From NCBI GenBank assembly GCA_029582165.1, contig CM055893.1, forward strand, positions 28,209,679 to 28,273,678: a stretch of DNA of 64,000 nt. The letters run 5' to 3'. The stretch comes from Portulaca oleracea. Its lineage: Eukaryota > Streptophyta > Magnoliopsida > Caryophyllales > Portulacaceae. The number at the start of each line of letters is the position of its first letter. The first letter of the stretch is position 1. A program made the translations under genes and the position numbers. Below the pieces are notes generated by a model. The model made no database searches. It worked only from the letters and a program-made list of their open reading frames with translations, and had not been told where the DNA came from. Of the stretch, positions 1 to 10,399 are shown in pieces.

Positions 1-229
1 AAAGTTTGTATAATAGTGGTTCTTCCCAAACATATCTCTTAACATCGAAAAGGAATTTCTTTTTCTGTTGATAAGTCAAATCAGGTGGAAGAGCTCCGCA
101 AACTAGATAATTCACATAGTCTGCGAACCATGGGGGTGAGTGTCGATTTTATGGCTAAGAGTTGTTCATGAGGGAACCACTCATTGATTGGTAGGTCATC
201 CTTGACTGAAGAGTCAGATTGAAGCCTTG
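1..229 (-). pseudogene. gypsy pol: linker before the integrase domain (partial)
   Basis: Two minus-strand frames together read as the conserved stretch between RNase H and the integrase zinc finger of Athila-type pol. One contains INEWFPHEQLLAI, the other WFADYVNYLV and PPDLTYQQKKKF, so a frameshift lies around position 130. The RNase H end at 1567 continues in frame into this stretch once the solo LTR and one copy of its 5-bp duplication are ignored. The integrase core lies beyond the window. Confidence 0.75.
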
Positions 230-1566
230 TGATACGCCGCAAGTGCACGGGTGCTCGTGTAGCAAGTATCAAGGTCGATCCCACAGGAACTTTGCTAACT
301 ACGCACCAAACTAGCCTCCTAGGTGATTGCTAAATCGTTCGGTTTTTAGATTGAGAATAACTAATTCTAGTTCTAGTCACTAAAAAGGTCAAATAAATCA
401 AATATTCACACAATTCACAAGATGAAATCAATATGAGAAAGACGTTCAAGGGATAAAACCTAAGTAACTCTATGAATCAAACAAGTGGATTGAACATGTA
501 TGTCACTAATTTGGTACATTTTAGGGTCGATAATCGCATAAATTCTTCCGTAGTGAGCTTTTGGCAATGAAACGGATTGCTTAGTAAAATTGATCTCTTG
601 GACTCTTTATTGTGTCAATTTTATCTAAGTTAAAGATCAAATTATCCAATGACCCCTAATCACAAAGTCTTTTATCTCTAGTTCACTTCATAAGCCAGTT
701 TAATCCTACGGGCTCCGATTATCGAATTTCTCCGTTCGGTACTTCATTCAACAATCTAAATCCATGCTAATGGTGATCAAGCAAAAGCAATGACATACAT
801 ATTCAAAGAATAAATAAAATGCATTCAAACTAGATAAACAAACTTGTTCAATCCAACAATACTCAATCCATAAGAGAAACTTGAAAGGGATTATCCCCCA
901 AACTAAAAGAAACTACTCACTACTCATGTTCAAAACACAAAACATATCAAAATCTATTCTAGAAAGCATGAAATCTAAAAGAAAGAGAAGTAAACGGAGA
1001 TGGAAATCGTTCCTCGCTTGAATGGTAGTCGGTGGGGACTTTTGCTCCTCCACTTCAATGGATTTCTTGAGAATCGATCTTTGAACTCCAATAAACTCTT
1101 AATCTTCAACTAAGGATGAATGTGGATGCATTTGTGGAGGAAGGGATGGATGAGGGTAGAGATGGAGATGGATGGTGAATGGGAGTGAATGAATGAAGGT
1201 GGATGGTGATGGATGAATCAGCCGAATCTACAATTATATAGCCATTAAGAGAAGCTGAAACGGCCAAATCGTCATAAACAGGGCCAACACAGACCGTGTT
1301 ATACCCAACACGGGTCGTGTTGATGGTTTCTAGAGAAATTGAACTCTCTGGAGGCCAACACGGACCGTGTTGAACTCTCTGGATGATGAATCAAGTAATG
1401 TATGTGAGCTTTAGAGTTCATATCATTAATCTGCACAATTTGAACAAAACACCCAGAACTCAGTTAAGATAGCGAAATAAGATCATAAAAGATCAATTAA
1501 GCACATTAATCCCCAAATTTCACTATCAAAATGCTCCCAATATATAGTCACTATATGCCCTCATCA
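230..1566 (-). mobile_element. solo LTR of a second Athila/Tat-like element inserted in gypsy pol
   Basis: The segment begins TGATACGCC and ends CCTCATCA, so both ends are TG...CA. It is flanked by the direct repeat CCTTG at 225-229 and 1567-1571. The sequence interrupted is the RNase H to linker region of the surrounding gypsy element, whose frame is continuous across the join. No internal domain is attached, so this is a solo LTR of 1337 bp left by LTR-LTR recombination. Its CGCAAGTGCACGGGT start resembles Athila/Tat LTR ends but is distinct from the host element LTR at 5582-7025. It contains palindromes at 1284-1372. The strand is inferred from the similarity of layout to the 5582-7025 LTR. 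Confidence 0.88.
1284..1372. repeat. cluster of three AACACGGNCCGTGTT-type palindromes in the solo LTR
   Basis: Three near-perfect palindromes with the core ACACGG/CCGTGT occur here, some with one mismatch. The same core recurs at 7752-7879 and 62818-62946 in LTRs that belong to another superfamily. Confidence 0.8.
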
Positions 1567-3398
1567 CCTTGAAAGACGCTCGGCCACCACATTTTGTAAT
1601 CCAGGCTTGTCTCGAATCTCAATGTCAAATTCCTGAAGCAATAGTACCCAGCAAATAAGACGTGGTTTCGAATCAGATTTCGTCATTAAATGCTTGATGG
1701 CTGCATGATCTGTGTAGACTATGACCTGGGAATTAATTAGATAGGGCCTGAATTTGTCTAGGGCATATACCACTGCTAGAAACTCTTTTTCAGTAGTCGC
1801 GTAATTCATTTGAGCTCCATCAAGAGTTTTGCTAGCGTAGTAGATGGCATGAGGTTCTCCATCAATTCTTTGTCCTAGCACTACTCCTATAGCGTGATCG
1901 CCAGCGTCAGACATAATTTCGAAAGTAGACTCCAATCCGGTGCTTGCATTATGGGTGCAGACACCAAAGCCTGTTTCAATTTTAGAAAAGCAGCTAAGCA
2001 TTCTTTACTGAATTCGAACGCAACATCCTTGGCAAGTAGGTTCGTGAGAGGCTTCGCTATCTTAGAAAAGTCTTTGATAAATCGTCGATAATAACCTACA
2101 TGTCCTAGGAAGCTTCTGATACCTTTCACTGACATTGACGGGGGAAGTTTCTCGATCACTTCAACCTTGGCCTTGTCTACTGAAATTCCTTTGCTAGAAA
2201 TCACATGTCCTAAGACTACTCCTTCTTGCACCATAAAGTGACATTTCTCCCAATTTAGAACTAGGTTGACTTCTTCACACCTTTGTAGTACCCGCTTTAA
2301 ATTCTGCAAGCAAAGGTCGAATGAGGTCTCGTAAACTGAGAAATTGTCCATGAATACCTCCACAATATCCTCAATAAACTCAGCGAAGATTGCCATCATA
2401 CATCTCTGAAATGTGGCAGGTGCGTTGCACAGTCCAAAAGGCATTCTTCTGTAGGCGAAGGTCCCATAAGGGCAGGTGAAGGTCGTTTTTTCTTGGTCCT
2501 TAAGGTGAATCGGGATTTGAAAGAATCTCGAATATCCATCCAAATAGTAAAAATAGGAATTCTTTGCTGGACGCTCTAACATTTCATCTACAAATGGTAG
2601 CTGAAAATAATCTTTTCTGGTAGCCTTGTTCAGTTTCCTGTAGTCGATGCACATCCTCCATCCAGTAACAGTTCTAGTGGAAATTAGATCGTTTCTCTCA
2701 TTCTTGACTACAGTCATTCCTCCTTTCTTCGGGACTACATGAATAGGACTGACCCACTCGTTGTCTGAGATGGGATAAATTATCCCTGCCTTGAATAGTT
2801 TCAGTATCTCCTTCTTTACTACTTCTTTCATGTTTGGGTTGAGTCTCCTTTGATGTTCGACTGAAGGTTTATGGTGTTCTTCAAGGAGAATTCTATGCAT
2901 GCAGAAGGATGGATGTATTCCCTTTAAATCATCGATGACATAACCAATTGCTTTTCGGTGAGCTCGCAAGACTTCCGGTAATGAGGATGTTTCCTCTTTT
3001 ATCAAAGTTGAACTTACAATCACAGGATAAGTAGAATCCGGCCCGAGGAATTCGTATCGTAGTGTGTCTGGTAGCAGTTTCAGTTCTACGTCTGGGGCTT
3101 TCGGCTCTACGCTATCAGGATTGTCAATTAAGTTGTATTCCTCTTTAGGCTCACTCGTTACCTCAGGTGCAACATCTAATAGCCTTGCGTAGGCTGCTAT
3201 AGCATCTTCTTCATCCTGCACCGAGCAATCATTAAGTAGACATAGTTCAAGTGGATCACTTGACTGGTCGTTAGGGGATGCGTCAGTAACAATTCCCTCA
3301 ATAGAATCTATTAAATTGCAATCATCAGAAAAAGAGGGAAATTTTGTAGCATGCTTTAGATTGAATTCAATCTTTTCCGATCCCACATTAAAGGTCAT
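1567..3398 (-). pseudogene. gypsy pol: reverse transcriptase and RNase H, frameshifted
   Basis: An open frame from 3398 to 1887 (503 codons) carries a long acidic lead-in and then a complete reverse transcriptase: VPKKGGMT, WRMCIDYRKLN, the DGYS and CPYGTFAYRRMPFGLCNA blocks, then GHVIS and the thumb region. The catalytic F-M-D-D motif reads FMDN, with Asn at about residue 352 in place of the second metal-binding Asp. The frame is lost near 1920-1960 at the start of RNase H, which continues in another frame as [21 protein letters not shown] and NVVAERLSR, ending at the solo LTR. With the frameshift and the Asn substitution this copy is inactive. Confidence 0.9.
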
Positions 3399-3796
3399 TT
3401 TTCCATTTTTAACATCAACACAACATCCCGAGTTGCTAAGAATGGTCTACCGAGGATGATGGGTGTTCGTGAATCCTCGTCCATCTCTAAAATAACAAAA
3501 TCTACTGGGACGAAGATTTCCCCTATCTTAGTGGGTATGTCCTCTAAAATACCTACTGGGTATTTGATGGAGCGGTCGGCTAATTGCAGTGCAATGGTGG
3601 TAGTCTTTAATTCATCTATCCCTAACTTCTTATACATCAAATAAGGCATTAAATTAACGCTAGATCCTAAATCACATAGTGCACGGTCAATGTGAAGGGT
3701 GCCAATTTCGCAAGGAATAGTGAAATTTCCAGGATCTTTAAGTTTGGTTGGCAACTTGTTTTGTATAGCAGCACTACAATAGTCTTTTAAGTCCAT
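3395..3796 (-). pseudogene. gypsy pol: aspartic protease (retropepsin) domain
   Basis: The frame contains LKDPGNFTIPCEIG followed by ALCDLGSSVNLMP, the D-x-G active-site region in the form usual for Athila-type proteases, then IILGRPFLAT near the C-terminus. It overlaps the RT frame by four bases and is in a different frame. In intact relatives the protease reads on as a fusion with RT, so the change of frame at about 3400 is most simply a frameshift mutation. Confidence 0.85.
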
Positions 3797-3799
3797 AAT

Positions 3800-5435
3800 T
3801 TCATGTCCTCTAATTTCCTTTTGTTACAAAGGATTTCTTTGAGAAATTTCGTATAAATAGGCATTTGTGTAATCACGTCATTGAATGGAATAGTAACCTG
3901 AAGTTGTTTTATTATTTACATAAACTTCCTAAAATGTTTATCATGTTTCGTACTAACTAACCTCTGAGGGTAGGGCGGAACTATTACATGAACTCTTTGG
4001 TTAACTACCGGTGGCTCCTCTTGCTTCTTCTTCCTCCCCCTATCGGACTCATCTATAGATAATTCTTTTTTTGACTCGGGGCCCCTATCAGTAGTGTTAT
4101 CCATTGGGAGTGGTTCAGTTGATGTACTTTCAGGTGTTCTTCGCTTAGGTTCTTCTAATTATTTTCCACTCCTAAGGGTGAAGGCGCTGCAATCTCCTGA
4201 TAAGCTATCGGTAAAGGAGGTAGAAGAATCATTCGGGTAAGTCGCTTGAGATGCCAATTTTTCATTCAGGTTAGTTAAGGTTTCTATTTTTTCTAAAAGG
4301 CATTTAATTGTCCTTGCTTGTTCTTGCTGGTTTCTATTTTTTCTAAAAGGCATTTAATTGTCCTTGCTTGTTCTTGCTGGTTTGATAGAAGGTTTTTCAC
4401 TAAATCTTCTAAGTTTGGTCCTTGGTCAACATGGTGAACCTGTTGAGTTTGGTCATAACAGGTTAATTCTTTGGGACAAGCAGGTGTCGCACGATCGGTC
4501 GAACGAAAAAAATTACATGATAAAAGTAAGGGTGCAGGCGAGTCTTGGTGGTTAATTTTTTTCACTAAGGAATCAAGTTTAGCAGTTAATAGCGAAATAG
4601 CATCAGTATCTTACTTACCTCCTGCTCTAGGGCAGGGTTCTAACCACTGCCGTGAATTTTTCGCTAGATTCTCGATCAAAATCCAGATTTCCGGTATTGT
4701 TTTGCCCAAAATATTTCCTCCGGCTGCTAAGAGGATGCTTCCTCTTGTTGACTCGCTTGCTCCATTCTAAAACGATTGGATTTGGACCCATTGCTCAAAT
4801 CCGTGCTGAGGACATTATCGAAGAATGTCCTTAAACCTCTCCCAAGCATCGTACAGTGACTCATCCGGCTCCTACGTGAATGTAGAAATCTGATTCCTGA
4901 GGCTGGTGAGCTTGCTTGGAGGAAAATACTTCGCCAAAAAGGTGTTGGCGAGTTCATCGAATGTCGTGATTGAATTTGGTGGAAGTGTGTCAAGCTACTC
5001 CCACGCCTTGCCTTCCAACGAGAACGGAAAGAGACGCAGTTTGATGGCGTCCTCCGACACGTTGTTGGCCTTGTAAGTGTCACAAGCTTGACGAAATAGT
5101 CGAAGATGTCGGTTCGGGTCTTCATTAGCCAATCCATGGAATGGTGATTTTGAAACCAAGTTGGTCAAAGATTGACGTAATTCGAAGTCGTTTGCTTGGA
5201 TGGTGGGAATGTTGATTGCTAATTGCGGGTTGGGGACATTGGGAGTTAGATATTGCCCGAATGTCATTGGTCGTTGTTCTCCCATCTCTTCTTCCTTTTC
5301 CGAATCCAATTTTCGCTCTTCTTCGTTCGTTTTTTGATTTTCGTGAAATTCTTTCTCCAGTCTTGCTCTTTTCCTTCTCTCTCGAAGTGTGCGTTCGATC
5401 TCGGGATCGTACTTGAAAGCGAAATCCTTTGGCAT
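3800..5435 (-). pseudogene. gypsy gag remnant
   Basis: Gag appears to start at 5435 (MPKDFAFKYDPEIERTL) and shows the usual plant retrotransposon gag core, with NPNRHLRLFRQACDTYK-like and LRLFPFSLEGKAWE segments, up to an in-frame stop at 4995 where a Trp codon would be expected. The frame then continues as LDTLPPNSITTFDELANTFL. Further toward 3800 the coding sense is scattered over several frames, with a 50-bp tandem duplication at 4281-4380. No clear zinc knuckle can be seen. Upstream ORF extension to 5651 is leader sequence and LTR. Confidence 0.8.
4281..4380. repeat. 50-bp perfect tandem duplication in gag
   Basis: The 50 bases at 4281-4330 are repeated exactly at 4331-4380. The duplication is not a multiple of three, so it shifts the gag frame. 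Its perfect identity implies that it is recent relative to the decay around it, or an assembly artefact. Confidence 0.9.
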
Positions 5436-5557
5436 AAACCTGAAAAAGACAAAAACAAGAACACCAAGCGCAATAAAGAAAAATAAAGAACAATAACAGA
5501 AAGTAAATAACCTAGTCACCCAGAGCACGTTCGTCCAATGGCGGTTGGGGGAACAAA

Positions 5558-5575
5558 TCCCCGGCAACGGCGCCA
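5558..5575 (-). other. primer binding site, Asp-tRNA type
   Basis: On the minus strand this reads TGGCGCCGTTGCCGGGGA, the primer site known from Athila and related plant gypsy elements (complementary to the 3' end of tRNA-Asp). It lies a few bases inside the 5' LTR end at 5582, fixing the element boundary and orientation. Confidence 0.88.
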
Positions 5576-5581
5576 AAAACT

Positions 5582-7025
5582 TGACAGACCTAAAACTAAT
5601 AGGTGTCTGTGTACCACAAGTGTACGGGTATGTGTAGTAATAAAATATCATTCTCTCTCAGGGATTTGCGTTCAACCATGCACTGAACTAGTTTGCTACA
5701 AAGAATGCTAGGACGATCCAAAGGTTGTGGTAAGGTTTTCTAAACTAAACTAAGAAAACAGAAATTTTTAGGGTTTAACCAAATAATAAAAAGCGTTCAG
5801 GGGAGTCCACTCTAGTCAATCAATCGAATCATCTACAATTGCGGTGCAGGTAACAAGATAATTCGGGATCTATAATCTTTCTAGGCCTTATCACTTCGAT
5901 CTTTCGATCCTAGGTGAGTTACAATGGTTAAACTAAACATTATTTCTAACTATTTAGTCTAATCAAAGATAAGAACTTATTATAAATTGACCCTAGGCAA
6001 GAATCATTATGTCTAACTATTTTCTAAACCTATTCAATCTACGCAATCCAATTCAAGACTCAAACTGTCATTCTGTTTTCGAGAATCTAAAACCAAGTAA
6101 AGATTCAATCTGTCGTTCTATTGCCAAATTACCATGACATACAATACACGCAAATTAAACGAATAAAAAGATGACCTAACACCGAAACTGTATTCAAATT
6201 CAATCAATAGACATCGAGTTTATCCACGAAACAAAGGAAATTAGCTACTCATAATACTAGAAATAAACATCGCAAAATCTAAACAAGAACGAGAAAGCGT
6301 GAAAGTAAAATAGAAATAAACCGTGTTCGAATTGGCGGGATCGATCTCTTCGTGTCACCCGAATCGATCTCTTTCGTGTTCTTCGATCACAAGTAACAAT
6401 CTAATCTAATAACAATGATTGATAGTTAATTGTAGAGAAAGTATCTAAAATCTACTCTAAAAAGCTCTTAAAAGCTGCTCCTAAAACGAAAGATCAAACT
6501 GATAAAAAAAACGATCCTTTTCTACGGCGCGGACGAAGCCCTTTTATACGACTGGATTAGGGCACAAAACGCGGCCTGCGTTTTGGAAACGCTGGCTGCA
6601 TTTTGCCCAAGAAGTGAAGTTCTCCGCGAGAGGGCGCTGGCTGCGCCCCAGAAACGCGGCCTGCGTTTCTCTTCTTCTCGGTTTCTGATGTTTCTGGACG
6701 AGGCGCGGGCTGCGTTTTAAAAACGCTGCCTGCGCCTTGTCCCTCTGCCCTAATTGGATTGGGCGGTGGCATAACGGGCCATTTCTTCATTCCTTCTTTC
6801 TCTTCATCTTCAACTTCTTTTTTTATTTTCCATGATTTTTGCTATTTCTTCTCCAATTCTTGATGCTTTTTGATATAATTCCACCAATTCCTATAAAACA
6901 TACCAAACTCGCGAAGAAGTATATAAATCACAGAAATTGACACAAAAATACTATATATCGGATACAAAAAACATTAAACTGATATGTTTTAAGCCCTAAA
7001 ACCTCTCTATAAAAACGACTTATCA
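5582..7025 (-). repeat. 5' LTR of the Athila-type element
   Basis: The plus-strand sequence starts TGACAGACC next to the primer site and ends CTTATCA, giving TG...CA ends with matching inverted termini and a length of about 1444 bp. It is non-coding. A GC-rich stretch at 6566-6737 holds repeated imperfect palindromes. The outer end at 7025 is inferred from the terminal inverted bases, as the partner LTR is off-window. Confidence 0.78.
6566..6737. repeat. GC-rich imperfect palindrome cluster in the gypsy LTR
   Basis: AAACGCGGCCTGCGTTT-like units recur at least four times with variations. They stand out in an otherwise AT-rich LTR and recall the ACACGG/CCGTGT palindrome clusters in the other LTRs, though the sequence is different. 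Confidence 0.7.
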
Positions 7026-7215
7026 ACGGGTTTGGTTTCTAGACTTTTCGATAGAGAAGGGAACAAACTTGTTGTGTTTTTATGAAGAGACTAATTTCAT
7101 TGGAATAGAAATTAAAACTAAACTCTTAATTAATGAAGAAAGTAAACAAAATGGGCTTATCATCGATTAGAAGGATCGATGACAGCCCATCCAACAAGAT
7201 GGAAACGGAAGTGGA

Positions 7216-8114
7216 TGTTTTGTTTTTAGATGATTTATTTCCTAAACAGATGTAGGTCAATTTACGAAATATTCATAACAGTTATAAACAATTAATTACC
7301 TAGGAAACTATAATTGCATATACTTAGTATTATACCCGATCGCTAATCCAGCTTATGTAGATGTTGACCTTTGAGATTCCAATGCAGAAATTCTCTACTG
7401 TAGGTTCACATAGCAATCCAAGAACTCGATTATTAGATCGAACCGATTGAGACTGATCTCAATCTAAGATGTATGTGTTTAGGGTATTTTGTAGATTGTT
7501 TCAGGAACAATAAAGATAACTGTTAAACTATGAGAGAGAGAGGAACTCACAAAGTCACCCTGGTATCTCTCTAGAAGTCTCAAACAGTTGATGAATAAAT
7601 CTCTTAGACAGATGCCCTAGCTATTTATAGTGTTGGGTGGCTTGGTGAAGTGGTTAACAAAACCCTAGTAACCGATTTCACTTGAAACGAATATAATATA
7701 ATATCCAGGTTTTGTTTTATCCTTTTTTTATTATTAAAAATTTCTGACGTCCAACACGGTCCGTGTTACAAGAGACACGGTCAGTGTTGACCTCCATAAC
7801 CCGTTTAAGTCGGTTGCCAAGCAACACGATCCGTGCTATGCTTGACACGGTCCATGTTAGCCCAACACGGTCCGTGTTGTGTTTATTTCTCCAAAAAATC
7901 AACTCTCGATACTTCCAATCATAATACAATATTATTTTGGGTTACATATATTATTCCAAGGCACTGACTTGTGTGACCCAGTAGGACCAAATAGTATGGT
8001 TGTAATTAAACATATTTAATTACCGAATATGAAGGTCTTTAGCAAAACATACAATCACCATATTATTTTGGCTTAAACTCTAAGTATATCGAACAATGTC
8101 GGGACATTCCTAAC
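7216..8114 (-). mobile_element. copia-type solo LTR
   Basis: The segment starts TGTTTTG and ends CCTAACA and is flanked by the direct repeat GTGGA at 7211-7215 and 8115-8119. It aligns by eye along its length with the LTR at 62352-63179, which is next to a purine-rich tract, so this is an 899-bp solo LTR of the same family. The TG(TT)...(AA)CA ends and the tract attached to the other copy suggest Ty1/copia. The strand is inferred from the second copy. Confidence 0.87.
7752..7879. repeat. cluster of about five ACACGG/CCGTGT palindromes in the copia solo LTR
   Basis: Perfect copies of AACACGGTCCGTGTT occur near both ends of the cluster, with variants between them carrying one or two changes. 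Spacing is irregular. The ORF running through it (repeated NTDRV residues) is a by-product of the motif and is not a gene. Confidence 0.85.
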
Positions 8115-9775
8115 AGTGGAGGCTAAGGCGTTTTGGGGGAAGGAGGAAGAGAGGGAGGTGGCTTAGAACCTCAGTTATTCTGTTTGGTTTTTTTTATCTT
8201 TTGTTTACAATGGATGAGACCACACAAATAAATACATGGTAGTTACTAAAAAAATTTCTTAAATATCCTTAAAATTATTCTTTTAATTTTTCTCCTACCT
8301 ATTAGGGTTCTTTTCATTATTATTAAAGGTGAAGTCTATATAATATTAATGATAAAATTTGTGGGCTCTACTAAATACTAAATGGAGAGTATTTTTAGGT
8401 AATTAAGCCAATAGAATTTCAAATAAATTAATTAATTATGTGAGTTTTACTACTACCCACTCAAATACGAATCCTCCAAGCGCTCTCTCTATAACCTCTG
8501 CCCCCCCACCCCTCCCCCCCCCCCCCCAACCAACCATTATTATCCTAAATCCTAAATCTGGATCATAAACCACTGTTTCCCCTTCCTTAAACCTAACTGC
8601 TTTCCCCCTCTCTCATTGTTCGCTTCTCAATTTCTCTTTCTTTCTCAGAATTCTAAATAACGTTCTTCCAAGTGCATATCCTTCCACTACTCCCAGTCAC
8701 TCACTTTTGTCCACCACTGATTTCGCCACCGATTACCATCAACTCAAGGTATTATTTTTCTTTCCATGACTTTTAGTATGAAACTGGTTTAATGGTTGTG
8801 TTCTTATGCCTTCCAATGAGTCTTGATGTGTATGAACGAATAAGATTAATTTCTCTCATCGCTTTAACGGTTTTATATGTTTAGATTTTGAATTTTTGTA
8901 TTGGAATGATGTTCCATCAAGACAACGACTTAATTCATAAGGTACATTGCCTTCCAATTGTTGTGTTCTTATGCCTTCCAATGAGTCTTGATGTGTATGA
9001 ATGAATAAGATTAATTTCTCTCATCGCTTTAACGGTTTTATATGTTTAGATTTTGAATTTTTGTATTGGAATGATGTTCCATCAAGACAACGACTTAATT
9101 CATAAGGTACATTGCTCCATACTTGCATGTGTATTGTTGAAATTATTTTGTAGTTGCTTGCTTATGGATGGATGGATGGATGTTAAATGTCAATTTTAAT
9201 TTTTCTTTTAGGATGTGTTTGAGGCATAATTAGATGGAGATGTTATTTGAGTTTTCTTGTTAGCGAACTTAAGTACTTTTGTTATTTCTTGAAGGCTTAG
9301 TGATTATTATGTATATGTTAATAGATACATGCTTCTTATATCATGTTGCATTTGTATATGCACATAGATATTGATGTTCAATTTTCTTATGGCTTTTTCC
9401 CTTCGTACACCAAATTGTTGCTAATATGACTCTTATTAAAATGAAAGTTGATTGTGGGTAAACATTGATAAGCAAAATCAAGTTTGAACCAATTTTGAAG
9501 ATACCTTTCCAAAACAGGTAAGTTAAGATGTATCATTTTGACAAGAGCAAGCAACTTATATTGCATACCCTTAAAATAGGTAGGTATATTGAATGGGGAG
9601 AAATGATGTCTCAAGCTTTGGAAATAGTAGGGTTTTTTTTGTACCAAAAGGCTTTTCATTTTTATTTCAATTTTTTTTTTCTTTTAAAGTCTCTTTTACC
9701 CTATTTCAAATGCATATTTCATGAGGCATTAGGAACATATGTACATATGAGCAAAGTCACATTAATCTTCTCCTT
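8115..9775. other. no recognisable gene; AT-rich sequence with a poly-C run and a tandem duplication
   Basis: The stretch contains a long C run near 8503-8527 and a pyrimidine-rich segment (8560-8760) resembling the leader of a plant gene, ending in a possible GT donor near 8749. The 165-bp duplication follows. I see no protein that I recognise. Confidence 0.5.
8791..9120. repeat. 165-bp tandem duplication
   Basis: The bases from about 8796 to 8955 recur at 8961-9120 with a period of 165 and almost no differences (one C/T change noticed). It is non-coding. Confidence 0.88.
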
Positions 9776-10399
9776 TTGAAGCTAGTACCAACTTTTACAA
9801 GAACACACACATGGTTGAACGATCTTGACATGTTTTTGCTAGACCAAAGCCTTATTGTGCGCAACAAAGGGCTATACAATCCTTACAATCACATGCAGGC
9901 GGTTGCCACATTATTTGCTCAATCAAGGTTAACGTTTCTCATGGCAGTGCTTTGGAAAGGTATATTGAAAAAATAACTCAAAAAAATGGGCCTTTTGATA
10001 GATGGTTCTTGTTAAGGTGGTGTCTTGCAGAAAGTTCCAAACATAAAATGGTCATTTGGTCAAGCATAAAAGGCTAATTTGTTGTAAATGCACTTTAAGA
10101 TGCTTTGTTATAGTTCCAAAGGAATTGACATTAAATGATTATTTTAGGTTGCAGACAACCTTCTTCATTATCCAGGCAGTAATCTTGAAACCTTTTGTTG
10201 CTCTCGAACATTGAGAAGCAAGAAACATTTAACTCTACCTGACATTTTTGCTCTGTTCTCCATCATATTTGAATTCTCAACTTATGTCATACAATTTTAC
10301 TTCCTAAGAATATGCTTTGATCCACTTGTTATGGATGAGGTGCTAGCCACAAGGCTAAAGATTTTGTACCATGCAATCAGGCTAACAATTTGATCTGCC
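9776..10399 (+). pseudogene. unrecognised exon-like remnants
   Basis: The plus strand carries two segments with a coding look: 9776-9974 (NKGLYNPYNHMQAVATLFAQS) and, after a frame change, a run containing KITQKNGPFDRWFLLRWCLAE around 9960-10060. A further open stretch at 10144-10393 contains YPGSNLETFCCSRTLRSKKH. The segments are in different frames and interrupted by stops. I do not recognise the family. They could be decayed exons of a host gene, or gene fragments moved by a transposon, as the surroundings are repeats and a Helitron-end-like hairpin lies downstream at 11701. Confidence 0.35.

Larger units (their letters stand above)
1..7025 (-). mobile_element. Athila-type Ty3/gypsy LTR retrotransposon, degenerate, 3' part outside the window
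   Basis: On the minus strand the order is 5' LTR (5582-7025), primer binding site, gag, protease, reverse transcriptase, RNase H, then the linker ahead of integrase, which runs off the left window edge. The Asp-tRNA type primer site and the protease and RT sequence style are typical of the Athila/Tat branch. Reading frames are broken in gag, at the protease/RT junction and at the RT/RNase H junction, and a foreign solo LTR sits in pol, so the copy cannot be autonomous. Its own 3' LTR and target duplication are not visible. Confidence 0.9.

Noticed and set aside
81..284. ORF of 67 codons as a gene
   Set aside because: Its C-terminal half is the linker of gypsy pol and its first part is solo LTR sequence.
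7717..7929. ORF with repeated NTDRV residues, and its counterpart at 62753-62983
   Set aside because: The residues come from repeats of the ACACGGTCCGTGT palindrome in an LTR. The motif is interesting as DNA, but the ORF is not a protein gene.
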